Part shown: in pieces, positions 41,178 through 50,624 of the stretch
Numbering within the stretch: position 1 is the first letter of the stretch
Layout: the number at the start of each line of letters is the position of its first letter
Source of the DNA: Deltaproteobacteria bacterium
GTDB taxonomy: Bacteria; Myxococcota; Kuafuiibacteriia; Kuafuiibacteriales; Kuafuiibacteriaceae
Assembly (NCBI GenBank): GCA_016713425.1
Contig: JADJPE010000005.1
Location: 4,030,001 to 4,094,000 of the forward strand
DNA length: 64,000 nucleotides
Reading direction: 5' to 3'
Position numbers and translations under genes: made by a program
The notes under the pieces: generated by a model
What the model was told of the DNA's origin: nothing
The model's input: only the letters and a program-made list of their open reading frames with translations
Databases searched by the model: none

Positions 41178-43670
41178 ATGAACAATCCATTCTCAAGCTA
41201 CGCGCGCTGGCTACACCTCGGTTGGCCCGCCGGAAACGTCGAGCCCATGCCTGAAGTGCGCGAGGACGGAAGCTGTGCGGTCCCGGGGGTGCGAATCGTC
41301 GGAGACCTGACGGGCGTGCCGTTGTTGAAGTTCGCCCTTGATACAGGTGCGCGCGCGGTGCGCGCGATCGTTCAGGAGGACGCATTCAGGTCTCGCCGTT
41401 CTTCACACGTTGAGCGAGACCTCCCCGCTGAGTCTCGCGGCGCGCGCCCGCACAGGACCGACGACAGGACCCAGGACAGGAGCGGCGACGGAAGAGCCGA
41501 CGCGCGAACCGAGGGACGAACCGACGCGCGACCCGAGGGAATCGACGCGCGCAACGAGGGGCGAATCGACGACGGAACCTACGACGGAACCTACGACCTG
41601 ATTATCGTGGGCGCCGGGGTGGCGGGCATGGCGGCTGCGGTTGAAGCAAGCAAGCATGGGCTCCGTTTCCTCGTTTTTGAGGCAACCCATCGCTTCAGCA
41701 CTTTGCTTGGCTTTCCGAAAGGAAAGCCCATCTTCACCTATCCGAACGGCATGGTGCCCGAAGGCGAGCTTCAGGTTCACGCGACCCAGAAGGAGTCGCT
41801 CTTGGCTGAACTGGAGGCGCAGGTCGAAGCGGCGGGCATCGCGGTGACGATGGCGAGGGTCGACCGAGTTCGGCCGGTTGCGGGCGAACTCGACGTCTGT
41901 CTTGCCGACGGAAAGACAGTACGTGCACTCCGCGTGATCGTGGCGATCGGCCGAAGTGGCCATCATCGGCGCCTCGGTGTCCCAGGCGAAGGTCTCCCCA
42001 AGGTCTCGCATCGCCTCTATGACCCGATGGATTTCGAGGGAAAGGCGGTGCTCGTCGTGGGGGGCGGTGACGCAGCCGTCGAAGCGGCGACCGCGCTCGC
42101 CCGGGCGGGGGCGGATGTTACGCTGTCGTATCGCCGTCTTGAGCTGGCTCGCCCGAAACCTGAGAATATTGAGAATCTCGAAGCCTGCAAGCTCGGCACG
42201 CCCGCGGGCGGTCGATTGACCTGTCGCCTTCCGAGTCGTCTTCGCGTGATTGAGGAAGGCGCCGTCGAACTCGAAGTGGGCGAGGGAACCAAACGCATCG
42301 AACGCATACGGAACGACAGCGTCTTTCTCATGATCGGGCGCGAGCCACCGCTCGACTTCTTTCGCCGGTCGGGCATTCCGATTCGCGGCGAATGGCGCAT
42401 TCGTCAGTGGATCAGCTTCGTCGCGTTCTTGTCCTTCTGTTTCTTTCTCTACCAGTGGAAGGCGAGCGGCGTCGTCAACGGTTGGTTCCGGGACAACGGG
42501 TGGTTCCCGTACAATGTTCGATCCTGGTTGGGCGCATCGGTTGGCGATCCCAGTACTGTCTTGGGTACGCTCGCGATCACGCTCGAAGAGCCCGGCTTCT
42601 ACTACAGCTTGGCGTATACGGTCGCGGTCGTGCTGTTTGGAGTCGATCGGATGCGCCGTCGGCGCACGCCCTATGTCCGACGCCAAACGTGGACGCTCAT
42701 GGGCATTCAAACGATCCCGCTCTTTTTTCTCCCGTATCTGATTTTGCCTCTTCTTGGTCACAACGGCGCCTTCGACGATGGGTGGATGCACCAGGCCGGT
42801 GATGCGCTGTTTCCGCTCACGAACTACGGTCACGGGCGAGAGTACTGGCGGGCCTTCGGTTTCGTCCTCGCTTGGCCGCTCTTCATTTGGAACTTCTTCA
42901 CACCGCAGCCGATGACCTGGTGGCTGGTGATCGGACTCGCGCAGACGTTCGTTCTCATCCCTTGGCTCGTCTTCCGCTATGGGAAGGGCGCGTACTGCGG
43001 CTGGATCTGTTCGTGCGGTGCGTTGGCGGAGACGCTTGGGGATCGCCATCGGCACAAGATGCCTCATGGTCCGCGCTGGAATCGCCTGAATTTCGTGGGA
43101 CAGGTCATCCTCGTTTGGGCGCTCCTCTTGTTTGCCGCTCGGATCATTTCGTGGACTGCGCCTACGACGGGCGTGGGCGCTTGGTTCGAGGCTTTCTTCT
43201 CTGCCGGCCTGAGTGGCTTCGACATCGCGGGGCTCCCACTCAACTACTACAAGGTCGTCGACGTGTTTCTGGCCGGGGTCGTCGGGGTCGGCTTCTACTT
43301 CTGGTTCAGCGGGCGAGTGTGGTGTCGCTTCGCGTGTCCGCTGGCTGCGCTCATGCACATCTACGCCCGGTTTTCGCGTTTCGCGATCATTCCGGAGAAG
43401 AAGAAGTGCATCTCATGCAACGTTTGCACATCCGTGTGTCATCAGGGCATCGATGTCATGAGCTTCGCGAACAAAGGACACCCCATGATCGACCCGCAGT
43501 GTGTACGCTGCTCGGCCTGCGTTCAGATGTGCCCGACCGGTGTGCTCAGCTTCGGAGAGATTCGGGCCGATGGTCTTGTGCGTCTCGGGCGTCTGGCGGC
43601 CTCGCCGCTGGCACGGCCTGCGCAGTCCGCTGGGGAAAACCAAGAAACAATGGGCGCCGGCCACCGATAA
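41178..43670 (+). CDS. FAD/NAD(P) oxidoreductase fused to a membrane 4Fe-4S polyferredoxin
   Basis: 830 aa from the ATG at 41178. Residues 1-70 are a small N-terminal domain. Residues 71-140 are an R/D/T/G repeat linker. Residues ~140-400 form a thioredoxin-reductase-like unit with FAD motif LIIVGAGVAGMAAAVEA and NAD(P) motif VLVVGGGDAAVEAATALA. From ~410 there are five to six membrane helices with NapH/CcoG-type Cys motifs YCGWICSCGALAE and CRFACPLAALM, then two ferredoxin clusters, CISCNVCTSVCHQG and CVRCSACVQMCPTG. It should move electrons from NAD(P)H through FAD into membrane Fe-S clusters. I see no CxxC redox disulfide in the FAD part. The partner is unknown. Confidence 0.82.
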   Translation: MNNPFSSYARWLHLGWPAGNVEPMPEVREDGSCAVPGVRIVGDLTGVPLLKFALDTGARAVRAIVQEDAFRSRRSSHVERDLPAESRGARPHRTDDRTQDRSGDGRADARTEGRTDARPEGIDARNEGRIDDGTYDGTYDLIIVGAGVAGMAAAVEASKHGLRFLVFEATHRFSTLLGFPKGKPIFTYPNGMVPEGELQVHATQKESLLAELEAQVEAAGIAVTMARVDRVRPVAGELDVCLADGKTVRALRVIVAIGRSGHHRRLGVPGEGLPKVSHRLYDPMDFEGKAVLVVGGGDAAVEAATALARAGADVTLSYRRLELARPKPENIENLEACKLGTPAGGRLTCRLPSRLRVIEEGAVELEVGEGTKRIERIRNDSVFLMIGREPPLDFFRRSGIPIRGEWRIRQWISFVAFLSFCFFLYQWKASGVVNGWFRDNGWFPYNVRSWLGASVGDPSTVLGTLAITLEEPGFYYSLAYTVAVVLFGVDRMRRRRTPYVRRQTWTLMGIQTIPLFFLPYLILPLLGHNGAFDDGWMHQAGDALFPLTNYGHGREYWRAFGFVLAWPLFIWNFFTPQPMTWWLVIGLAQTFVLIPWLVFRYGKGAYCGWICSCGALAETLGDRHRHKMPHGPRWNRLNFVGQVILVWALLLFAARIISWTAPTTGVGAWFEAFFSAGLSGFDIAGLPLNYYKVVDVFLAGVVGVGFYFWFSGRVWCRFACPLAALMHIYARFSRFAIIPEKKKCISCNVCTSVCHQGIDVMSFANKGHPMIDPQCVRCSACVQMCPTGVLSFGEIRADGLVRLGRLAASPLARPAQSAGENQETMGAGHR

Positions 43671-43697
43671 ACAGGGGGCCCTTGGAGTTGGCTTCCT

Positions 43698-46600
43698 TTG
43701 ATGATGTTCCGGATACCGAGAGCTGCATCCCCGACGCCGCATCTGACTCAGGGTAAAAGCGGTGTGCGCTGTCCCGTCGTCCCTTCGGTGCGTTTGCTCG
43801 CCACGATCGTCGACGCGCACGGCGGCTTCGGACGTCGACCCGAGGTTTCAACGCCCTCGGCGTCTCGACCGATCGGGTTGCCGTTTTCTCATTCGGCCCT
43901 TGTTGGACGTCCATTCGGCCGAGCCGCATGCGCCGCGCTCCTGGGGGCGTGCGTTGGGCTGGCGCCTAGGTTCGGTCTCGCCGAGACCGTTGCGGTCACC
44001 GGGAACTCGGGGTCCGCGATGACGATGACGACGACGATGACGAGGACGGCGGGGGCCGGATCTGCGGCCGCAGGCGCGCCACCGTCGGCGTCCGCTCACC
44101 GGGGCAACGAGACGGAGGGCGTCGAACGCGGCCACTTTGCGGCGGCGTTGACCTTGCTGCCGCACGTCCAAGATCCGCCCCGCCAGAACAGGTTCACCGT
44201 GTGCGGGACACCGCGCGGTCCAGACGAATGCCTGCTGAGTGAGACCGGCGCCTTCTCCGCGAGGCCGGGAAGTCCGGTGCTCGTCGCAACGCTCGAGGTC
44301 GAGGGACCGCCATTGAGCGACCGTACCCTCACGAAGCTTGGCCCGACGGTCGGCCAGCCAGCGAACCAAAGACTCGTCGACGGATACTTGCCCATTCCAC
44401 AGGTCATCAGGAACGCGGGGGGACCGGTAGAACTGAAGGTCACCGGGTTTGTTGGCTCGGACGAAACGCCCGCTGTTTCTTACGAAGTCAGGAACACCAG
44501 CGCCGCGCCTCAGCGGGCCATCGTCCGCGTCGCCGTGTTGCCGTTCGACACCAACCCCGAGTGGCAAGCGGGGCGCCCGGGGAGTCGAGTGCCGATCGAT
44601 CGAATACAGATCGATCGTATGCCGGTCGATCGTATGCCGGTCGCAGGGCCGATTCTTCGGGTCAACGATGCGTCGATCTTCCGTTTTTCTCGCGATGCAG
44701 AGCGGATTACCGCAGTCACCGGCATCGATCCGTCGAACATCGAGCAAGCGACCTTCCATGAAGCGCCGGTCGGCCTCATCGCGGATCCGAAGGGCGACGG
44801 GACGCTTGGGGTCGCGTTCCAATACAACTTCGAGCTTCCCCCTGGGCAGAGCCAATCGTTGACGGTTTCGGCACCAAAGGCCGCTTCGACTTCCGCTGCA
44901 ACTCCGGATGCAACTTCGGATGCGACTTCGGCTGCGACGGCGCGCATGAAGCGGCTGGACCTCCCGCCTTCGCCGGACCTCGAGCAAGCCATCGAGATGT
45001 GGCGCGAGCTTCTTGGCCGCTCGACGCCGACGTTCGAAGGTCCACCCGAAGTTCTCAAGCTCGCTTCGCACGCATCGGCCAACATCGCTCAGATCCTGGT
45101 CAACGCCGATGGCCCCGTGCTCATGCCGGGGTCGAGGGCGTACGCGCGTCCATGGATACGCGATGGCGTCGTGATGGCGTCTGCGCTTCTCCAAGCCGGG
45201 TTCTTCGAGCGTGCGCGCGAGTTCATCGACTGGTACTTGAAGCTCGAGCACGATGGCTTCGTTCCCTCTGGGTACGAGCACCAAGGTGAGGCGTTCGCGA
45301 TTGAGCACGACAGCCACGGGGAGCTGCTTTGGATCATCGGCGAATACTTTCGATTTACGCACGACCGGGCGTTTCTCGATGCGGCCTGGCCGGCCGTTCA
45401 GCGCATCGTGGACAACATCGAGCGCCTACGAAGAGCCCCCACATCGTCTCCGCAATCGACCCAGCCCGAAGCCGACCGATGCGGCGACCTCATGCCGAAA
45501 TCCATCAGCCATGAAGGCTATCCGCGACCGGTTTGTGCAAACTGGGACAACTACTGGACCTTGGCTGGACTTCAGGCGGCGGCGGAGCTCGCTCGACGCG
45601 GAAACAGGCCGGAAGCGGCCCGATTCGATGCGATTCGGAAGAGCTTCTCCGAGACCCTGTCCACCTCGATTCGCGCGGACATCGAGGATTATCGATTGTC
45701 GTATGTGCCGGGCTCCGACCGCGGAGACCCCGACCCGAGCGCTGTTCCGATCGCGCTTACTGTTGCCGACGCCATGGCGCTCTTGCCGGAGAAGGCACTT
45801 CGAGGAACATTCGAACCGTACCTCCAAAACCTCAAAGAGCGCGTGCGCGGACGGATCAAACACGTCTATGCGCCGTACGAAGTCCGCATCGTCGAAGCGC
45901 TCGTCCGCTTGGGTCAGCGTGATGAGGCGCTCATGCTTCTAGACTTCTTGCATGGTGACCAGCGCCCGCGGGAATGGGCTCAGTTCACTGAGATCGTCTA
46001 CCCAGACCCCGACAAAGCCGCATTCATGGGCGATGCGCCCCACACGTGGATCGGCGCCGAAGCTGTGCGTGCGACGCGAGGCCTCTTCGTCTACGAAGCG
46101 GGTGGTGCACTCGTGCTCGCCGCTGGCGTGCCTCAGCGGTGGCTCGACGCCGAGGGGACCGCGGAGACTCTTCGAACTCGACCGCCATCCCTATCCGGAC
46201 CTCCATCCTTATCCCGATCCTCATTCTTATCGCCGCCTCAATCGCCATCGCCATCCCCAAGGCCATCGAACCCCGATGAGCGCCGGACCCCAACCGAAAT
46301 CCGAAACGCAAGCGGCCTTCGAGTTCTTGGACTGCCCACCCACTTTGGTCTTCTCTCGTATGCCCTGGAGCCTATGGATTCTGCCCGCAACCCGACCGAC
46401 TCTGGCGGCGCGTGGCGCGTTCGGCTCGAAGGGCAGCTTGCGCCCCCGAATGGCATCCTCGTCAAGCCACCCGCCGGAGTCACGATCGGCGAAGTCACGC
46501 TCAACGGACGCGTCACGCCCTTTTCAGAAACCCCGGAAGGATACCGTGTTGCAGGAGAATCGTTCCGCGGAACCACACTCAGTGAGGCGATCTCGTCCAT

Positions 46601-47750
46601 GGCGTCGCAACTGGGCGGGAAGCGGAACGATGGGGACAACACGGCCTTCGAGGAAGCGATCGCGGATGCGCGTGCGCAGGCGCGGGCGGGTGCGCGCAAG
46701 GTGGCCTCAGCCACCGGCATCGATCCCGAAGTCTTGGTCGGCCGCTGGATGCAGCATCCTCACGAACGAGCGGCGGACGAGGTCGGGCGGCTCACTCACG
46801 CTGCCCGCCGTCTGCGGGGTGTGTTCGACCCCGACGTCGTCAGCAAGGTTTTTCGCGAGTTGGGCCCATCGGCTGTCCATGCGTTGGCCCAAGCCACGTC
46901 GGAGCTGGAGGTCTTTCAGAAGATCCTGGGACGCCGAGCGGTCAACGACGCATTCCGAATCAAGCCTCACTCAGCCCCGCGCGTTGCCGAGGGGCTCAAG
47001 AAGGCGAAGCCGGAAGATATTGGGGGCTACGTCTCGGTGCTGGCCAGGGTGCTCGGGGGCCAGGCGTCGGTTCAAGACTTCTATCGCAACAATCCCTATT
47101 CGTTCTTCGAGATCCTAGAAGCCCGAGGATCCATGTCTTCCCGAGAATTCGACCGCGCGTTGCCTCAGGTCATGGCCGCGTTGGCGGGAACAGATCTGGT
47201 TCTTGGTCGAAAGATTCTCCTCGAAGGGATCAAGACCACAGGGTGGGTCGGTGCACTACTGCCTCGACATCGCACACTCACGAGTCTGAGCGCACGCTAT
47301 GGGAAGGCCGCACTTACGCGCGTCTTTCACGTCGACCCCGAGTTCCTCGTGCCGGTCCTCAACGCGTTGGACGCGCGTGCACAGCGAACCCATACGGGCG
47401 TGGAGGCTGTGCTCGACGAACTCGAAGCACTGCTCGGTCCAAAGAACGTAGTCTCATTTCTCGACAACCCAGGAAAGGTCGTGTTCCTTGGGCAAATCGT
47501 CGACGAACTCGATACACTGTCCCAACTCAGAACGCCGAGTATCCGTGAGATTGCACGCCCGCACGACAACCCAGACGAGCGCGTCGAATCGCGTGGATCT
47601 GACCCTCACCCTAACCTTAGCCCTAACCCCAACCCCACCTCCGAATCCCCCGAAAGGGTGAGGGCGCGACAGAGTCGCATGAGCGATTGGCTGCACGCGC
47701 ACATGCACGCCATTTCGACAGCCCTCCACGCAGCGCGCAGCAAATCGTGA
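43698..47750 (+). CDS. Large secreted glycosidase-like protein with repeat inserts and an unknown helical C-terminus
   Basis: 1350 aa. A probable signal peptide appears only at residues ~70-95 (RPFGRAACAALLGACVGLAP), so the true start may lie downstream of 43698. Residues ~100-420 look beta-rich. Residues ~440-840 resemble an (alpha/alpha)6 six-hairpin fold, as in glucoamylase-like or trehalase-like enzymes: ARPWIRDGVVMASALLQAGF, DGFVPSGYEHQGEAFAIEHD, HGELLWIIGEYFRFTHD, DNYWTLAGL. Residues ~970-1300 are helical with no match. At least five low-complexity inserts interrupt it (44595-44639, 44898-44933, about 46160-46262, and others). It probably acts on carbohydrate outside the cell; catalytic acids cannot be assigned. 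Confidence 0.65.
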   Translation: MMMFRIPRAASPTPHLTQGKSGVRCPVVPSVRLLATIVDAHGGFGRRPEVSTPSASRPIGLPFSHSALVGRPFGRAACAALLGACVGLAPRFGLAETVAVTGNSGSAMTMTTTMTRTAGAGSAAAGAPPSASAHRGNETEGVERGHFAAALTLLPHVQDPPRQNRFTVCGTPRGPDECLLSETGAFSARPGSPVLVATLEVEGPPLSDRTLTKLGPTVGQPANQRLVDGYLPIPQVIRNAGGPVELKVTGFVGSDETPAVSYEVRNTSAAPQRAIVRVAVLPFDTNPEWQAGRPGSRVPIDRIQIDRMPVDRMPVAGPILRVNDASIFRFSRDAERITAVTGIDPSNIEQATFHEAPVGLIADPKGDGTLGVAFQYNFELPPGQSQSLTVSAPKAASTSAATPDATSDATSAATARMKRLDLPPSPDLEQAIEMWRELLGRSTPTFEGPPEVLKLASHASANIAQILVNADGPVLMPGSRAYARPWIRDGVVMASALLQAGFFERAREFIDWYLKLEHDGFVPSGYEHQGEAFAIEHDSHGELLWIIGEYFRFTHDRAFLDAAWPAVQRIVDNIERLRRAPTSSPQSTQPEADRCGDLMPKSISHEGYPRPVCANWDNYWTLAGLQAAAELARRGNRPEAARFDAIRKSFSETLSTSIRADIEDYRLSYVPGSDRGDPDPSAVPIALTVADAMALLPEKALRGTFEPYLQNLKERVRGRIKHVYAPYEVRIVEALVRLGQRDEALMLLDFLHGDQRPREWAQFTEIVYPDPDKAAFMGDAPHTWIGAEAVRATRGLFVYEAGGALVLAAGVPQRWLDAEGTAETLRTRPPSLSGPPSLSRSSFLSPPQSPSPSPRPSNPDERRTPTEIRNASGLRVLGLPTHFGLLSYALEPMDSARNPTDSGGAWRVRLEGQLAPPNGILVKPPAGVTIGEVTLNGRVTPFSETPEGYRVAGESFRGTTLSEAISSMASQLGGKRNDGDNTAFEEAIADARAQARAGARKVASATGIDPEVLVGRWMQHPHERAADEVGRLTHAARRLRGVFDPDVVSKVFRELGPSAVHALAQATSELEVFQKILGRRAVNDAFRIKPHSAPRVAEGLKKAKPEDIGGYVSVLARVLGGQASVQDFYRNNPYSFFEILEARGSMSSREFDRALPQVMAALAGTDLVLGRKILLEGIKTTGWVGALLPRHRTLTSLSARYGKAALTRVFHVDPEFLVPVLNALDARAQRTHTGVEAVLDELEALLGPKNVVSFLDNPGKVVFLGQIVDELDTLSQLRTPSIREIARPHDNPDERVESRGSDPHPNLSPNPNPTSESPERVRARQSRMSDWLHAHMHAISTALHAARSKS
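44595..44639 (+). repeat. 15-mer tandem array inside the glycosidase-like gene
   Basis: Three adjacent 15-nt units (ATCGATCGAATACAG, then ATCGATCGTATGCCG and GTCGATCGTATGCCG) encode IDRIQ-IDRMP-VDRMP. The second and third differ at one base. Confidence 0.9.
44898..44933 (+). repeat. 12-mer tandem array inside the glycosidase-like gene
   Basis: Three 12-nt units (GCAACTCCGGAT, GCAACTTCGGAT, GCGACTTCGGCT) encode ATPD-ATSD-ATSA in a disordered-looking linker. Confidence 0.9.
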
Positions 47751-47854
47751 GCGTTCCGTCGGGCGTCCCGGGCCGCGACGGCTCGACCCTCGGCTCCGGG
47801 GTGGGGGGCCCAGGGTGCACGCCGCGACGACCTTTGCTATGAACGGACCCGTTC

Positions 47855-50182
47855 ATGCGACGACCGACATGGCTCGTTCGAGAGTCCGTGGGCACTTCCT
47901 CGAGGTCTGGCGCCGGTCGTGGCGTCGGTGCGCGCCTTGGCGGCGCACTGGTACGCGCTGCGCCCTGGGGCTTTCTTCTTGCGGTGTACCTGCGCACGCT
48001 CGCGCCCACGGTGACGAGCGAGGACTCCGGCGAGCTTCTCACCGCGGCCTTCACGTTTGGTGTTCCGCACCCGCCAGGCTTTCCTCTTTACTGTATCGTC
48101 GTCGGGTCGTTGATGCGGCTACTTCCGGGGTGTTCTCCGGCCTGGGTCGGGAATCTGTCGTCCGCGTTGTTCGCGTTCCTCTCGGTTCTCGTCGTATTCG
48201 CGACGCTTCGAACCTTAGACGTTCGACGAAGCATCGCCACCGGTGTCGCACTATCGCTCGGACTGGGACAGACCTTCTGGTCTCAGGCCGTGGTCACCGA
48301 GGTCTACACACTCAACGCTGCAATTCTTGCGTCCGCCATCTACGCGGCAGTTCGGGCGGTTCGCGCGGTTCGCGCGGTTCGCGCCGAGCCCACGTCGAAC
48401 GCGGACCGTTCCGGGCGCTGGTTCTTGGTCTTCGCGTTGTGCGTCGGACTTGGACTGGCCAATCACTACCCGCTGATGATGTTGGCTCTGCCAGGCTTGG
48501 TCTTGTTCCTGTATGCCGGCGACTCCGGGCCGCCGCCTGGCCAGGGTCGGCGGTCTCTTCTTAGACAACCCAAGCTCCTGCTTCTTTCCGTGGGCGCCAT
48601 CCTCGCTCCGCTTCTTCTCTACGCATATCTTCCGCTCGCCGCGTCAAGACACCCTGCGATCCAATGGGGAGAGCCGACTTCGTTCGACGCCTTCTGGGCT
48701 CACGTGAGCCGGAGGGCGTATCGAAACCTGGAACTGACCGACGACGTTCCGTGGCGTGACAAACTCGCATTCCTCCTCGATTTCGGCCGTCTTTGGATGA
48801 ACGAGCAGGCACCCTGGATCTTCGGCCTTGGCGTTCTATTTGGCCTTCGTTCAGTTCTTCGGCAACGCGATCGCATCGGACTTCTTATCGCCGGCATCCT
48901 GGCCTTCAATCCGCTCCTGCTGCTCCTTGTTCTTCAGTTTCGACATGAGGCTGAGCACATCATGCGGGTCAACGAATACTACCTCCCGGCGTATGTCGTG
49001 ACGGCGCTGCTCATCGGCCTCGGTTTCGAGTGGGCCCACCGGCGGTTCCTCGAAGGCCGCGCCGCCCGGGCGTGGCGCACTCGTTCTCGCCTTCTGGAGG
49101 TCGCCTGGATTGTCGCGCTCCCTTTGGGGCCGTTGCTGCGGCATTTTCACGCGAACGATCGCTCGCAGGATTACCTCGCGTATGACTTCAACCGCGCGAT
49201 TCTCGCGTCGTTGGAGCCCAACGCGCTGTACTTCCCGTCCGGGGACTACGCCGCGTTTCCGGCACTTTACCTCCAGGCCGTGGAGGGACTCCGGCCCGAT
49301 GTCCTGCTCGGCAGCGTTACCGGCGAGCTCTCGCCCGAAGCGCGCGACTATCTGGCCGCGCTCGAAGCCTCGGAAAGCAGACGTGCTGCGAGCGACCCGA
49401 GCGCCTCGAGCACGGGCGACGTCCCCCGCGGCGCGGACGGGAGGGGCAGGGCGCCCGCGACCGACCCCGCGACGATACAGCGGATCCTCATCGAGGTGGG
49501 CCCTCGCCCCGTGTTTTTCGCCGCCAAGAGCGACGTTCGCTGGAACGCCGTTCTCGAGCCGCGCGGGCTGGTCTATCGGGCGTGGACTCCCGCGTCCGAT
49601 CGACGTACCCACCAGCCGCCACCGCCGGTTCGCGAGGCGGATATTCTCAGAAATGCGCGTCCGGGATTTGATGCGCTGGCGGTCGACGATCTCGGGCGCT
49701 CCATTCGAGCGGACGTGCTGCGCATGCAAGGTGAACAGCAGTGGCTCCAGGGCGATGTCCACGCGGCGCTCGCATCCTTCCGGGCCGCCGAGCGCTGGCT
49801 TGAGACGTCGAAGGAAGGCCTCAACAATCTCGGGAGCACGCTGGCGGAATACCGAGTCTACGACGAAGCCATTCGTTTGTTTCGGCGAGCCGCGGCGCTC
49901 TCCCCAGACTACTTGACCCCGCGGCGCAACCTTGCCGTTCTCGAACAAGAGATGCGGTCAAAGACGCCGTCCGCCTGGAACAATTATGGCTCCGCACTTG
50001 CGGAAGCGGGCCGCTTCGAGGAAGCGAGGCGGGCCTTCGAACGGGCGATTGCGGTCGATCCAACGTACGCGCTACCCCACAAGAACCTGGCGCTCCTCCT
50101 CCGGACGAAGCTGAACGACGCGGAAGCGGCCGAGTGGCACCAAAGGGCGTACGAGCGCCTTCTTCGCGAAGCGTCCCCGTGA
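47855..50182 (+). CDS. DUF2723 glycosyltransferase-like membrane protein with TPR tail
   Basis: 775 aa. The N-terminal half has about 10 membrane helices and the DUF2723 signature TSEDSGELLTAAFTFGVPHP followed by PGFPLY; the acidic pair in the first loop resembles protein O-mannosyltransferase-like GT-C enzymes using lipid-linked sugars. The loop near residue 165 carries AVRAVRAVRAVRA from a 9-mer array (about 48347-48384). A soluble periplasmic part follows, then TPR-like repeats (NNLGSTLAEYRVYDEAIRLF; NNYGSALAEAGRFEEARRAF) at ~660-760. The acceptor is unknown. It follows the glycosidase-like gene by ~105 bases. Confidence 0.82.
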   Translation: MRRPTWLVRESVGTSSRSGAGRGVGARLGGALVRAAPWGFLLAVYLRTLAPTVTSEDSGELLTAAFTFGVPHPPGFPLYCIVVGSLMRLLPGCSPAWVGNLSSALFAFLSVLVVFATLRTLDVRRSIATGVALSLGLGQTFWSQAVVTEVYTLNAAILASAIYAAVRAVRAVRAVRAEPTSNADRSGRWFLVFALCVGLGLANHYPLMMLALPGLVLFLYAGDSGPPPGQGRRSLLRQPKLLLLSVGAILAPLLLYAYLPLAASRHPAIQWGEPTSFDAFWAHVSRRAYRNLELTDDVPWRDKLAFLLDFGRLWMNEQAPWIFGLGVLFGLRSVLRQRDRIGLLIAGILAFNPLLLLLVLQFRHEAEHIMRVNEYYLPAYVVTALLIGLGFEWAHRRFLEGRAARAWRTRSRLLEVAWIVALPLGPLLRHFHANDRSQDYLAYDFNRAILASLEPNALYFPSGDYAAFPALYLQAVEGLRPDVLLGSVTGELSPEARDYLAALEASESRRAASDPSASSTGDVPRGADGRGRAPATDPATIQRILIEVGPRPVFFAAKSDVRWNAVLEPRGLVYRAWTPASDRRTHQPPPPVREADILRNARPGFDALAVDDLGRSIRADVLRMQGEQQWLQGDVHAALASFRAAERWLETSKEGLNNLGSTLAEYRVYDEAIRLFRRAAALSPDYLTPRRNLAVLEQEMRSKTPSAWNNYGSALAEAGRFEEARRAFERAIAVDPTYALPHKNLALLLRTKLNDAEAAEWHQRAYERLLREASP

Positions 50183-50624
50183 TGTCTGGTCGGGTGGCGA
50201 TGGCCCGCGAACTCGGGGCCGACAAGAGGCGCTCGTTGGCCAAGCGCCGCGTCGGCACGGAGGTCCCACCTGGACGTCCTCCGTTCTAGGTAGGCAAGCT
50301 AGCTAGGCAAGCCGAAGATCTCTGGGCCTTTGTTGATTGGGCACCGAAGGATTTCCGTCGCGTACCTGCTTAGTCCTTTTGGCTCAACATGCGGAAAAGC
50401 GTCGCGGCCGACCGAAAAGCGTCGCGGCCGACCGGGTTGGGCACGTCCTCATCTAACCATCGAAGAAATCCGTGCGCCTCGGGCGGGCCCTGGACCACGG
50501 CGAGTGGGACACCCGACGCTTTTCATAGCACACGGTGGCCACCTACGATTCGCATCAAGGTTCGTGCGCTCTCCGGGGGATGGAAGCGCGAGCATACACG
50601 CAAGAGAGGGTTCGGGAAGAAGAC
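50183..50624. other. 442-base intergenic region upstream of the chemoreceptor gene
   Basis: No supportable gene. It contains two near copies of TAGGTAGGCAAGC / TAGCTAGGCAAGC around 50287-50312 and a perfect 20-nt tandem duplication at 50394-50433. The promoter of the chemoreceptor gene should be here, but I cannot place -35/-10 boxes. Confidence 0.5.
50394..50433. repeat. Perfect 20-nt tandem duplication
   Basis: Two exact adjacent copies of GAAAAGCGTCGCGGCCGACC, about 190 bases upstream of the chemoreceptor start. The GGCCGACC ends suggest either slippage or a duplicated binding site. Confidence 0.92.

Noticed and set aside
47601..47640. Telomere-like CCCTAACC repeats
   Set aside because: They read in frame as a degenerate Pro/Asn/Ser tract inside the glycosidase-like gene and belong to the general repeat phenomenon; nothing indicates a linear end.
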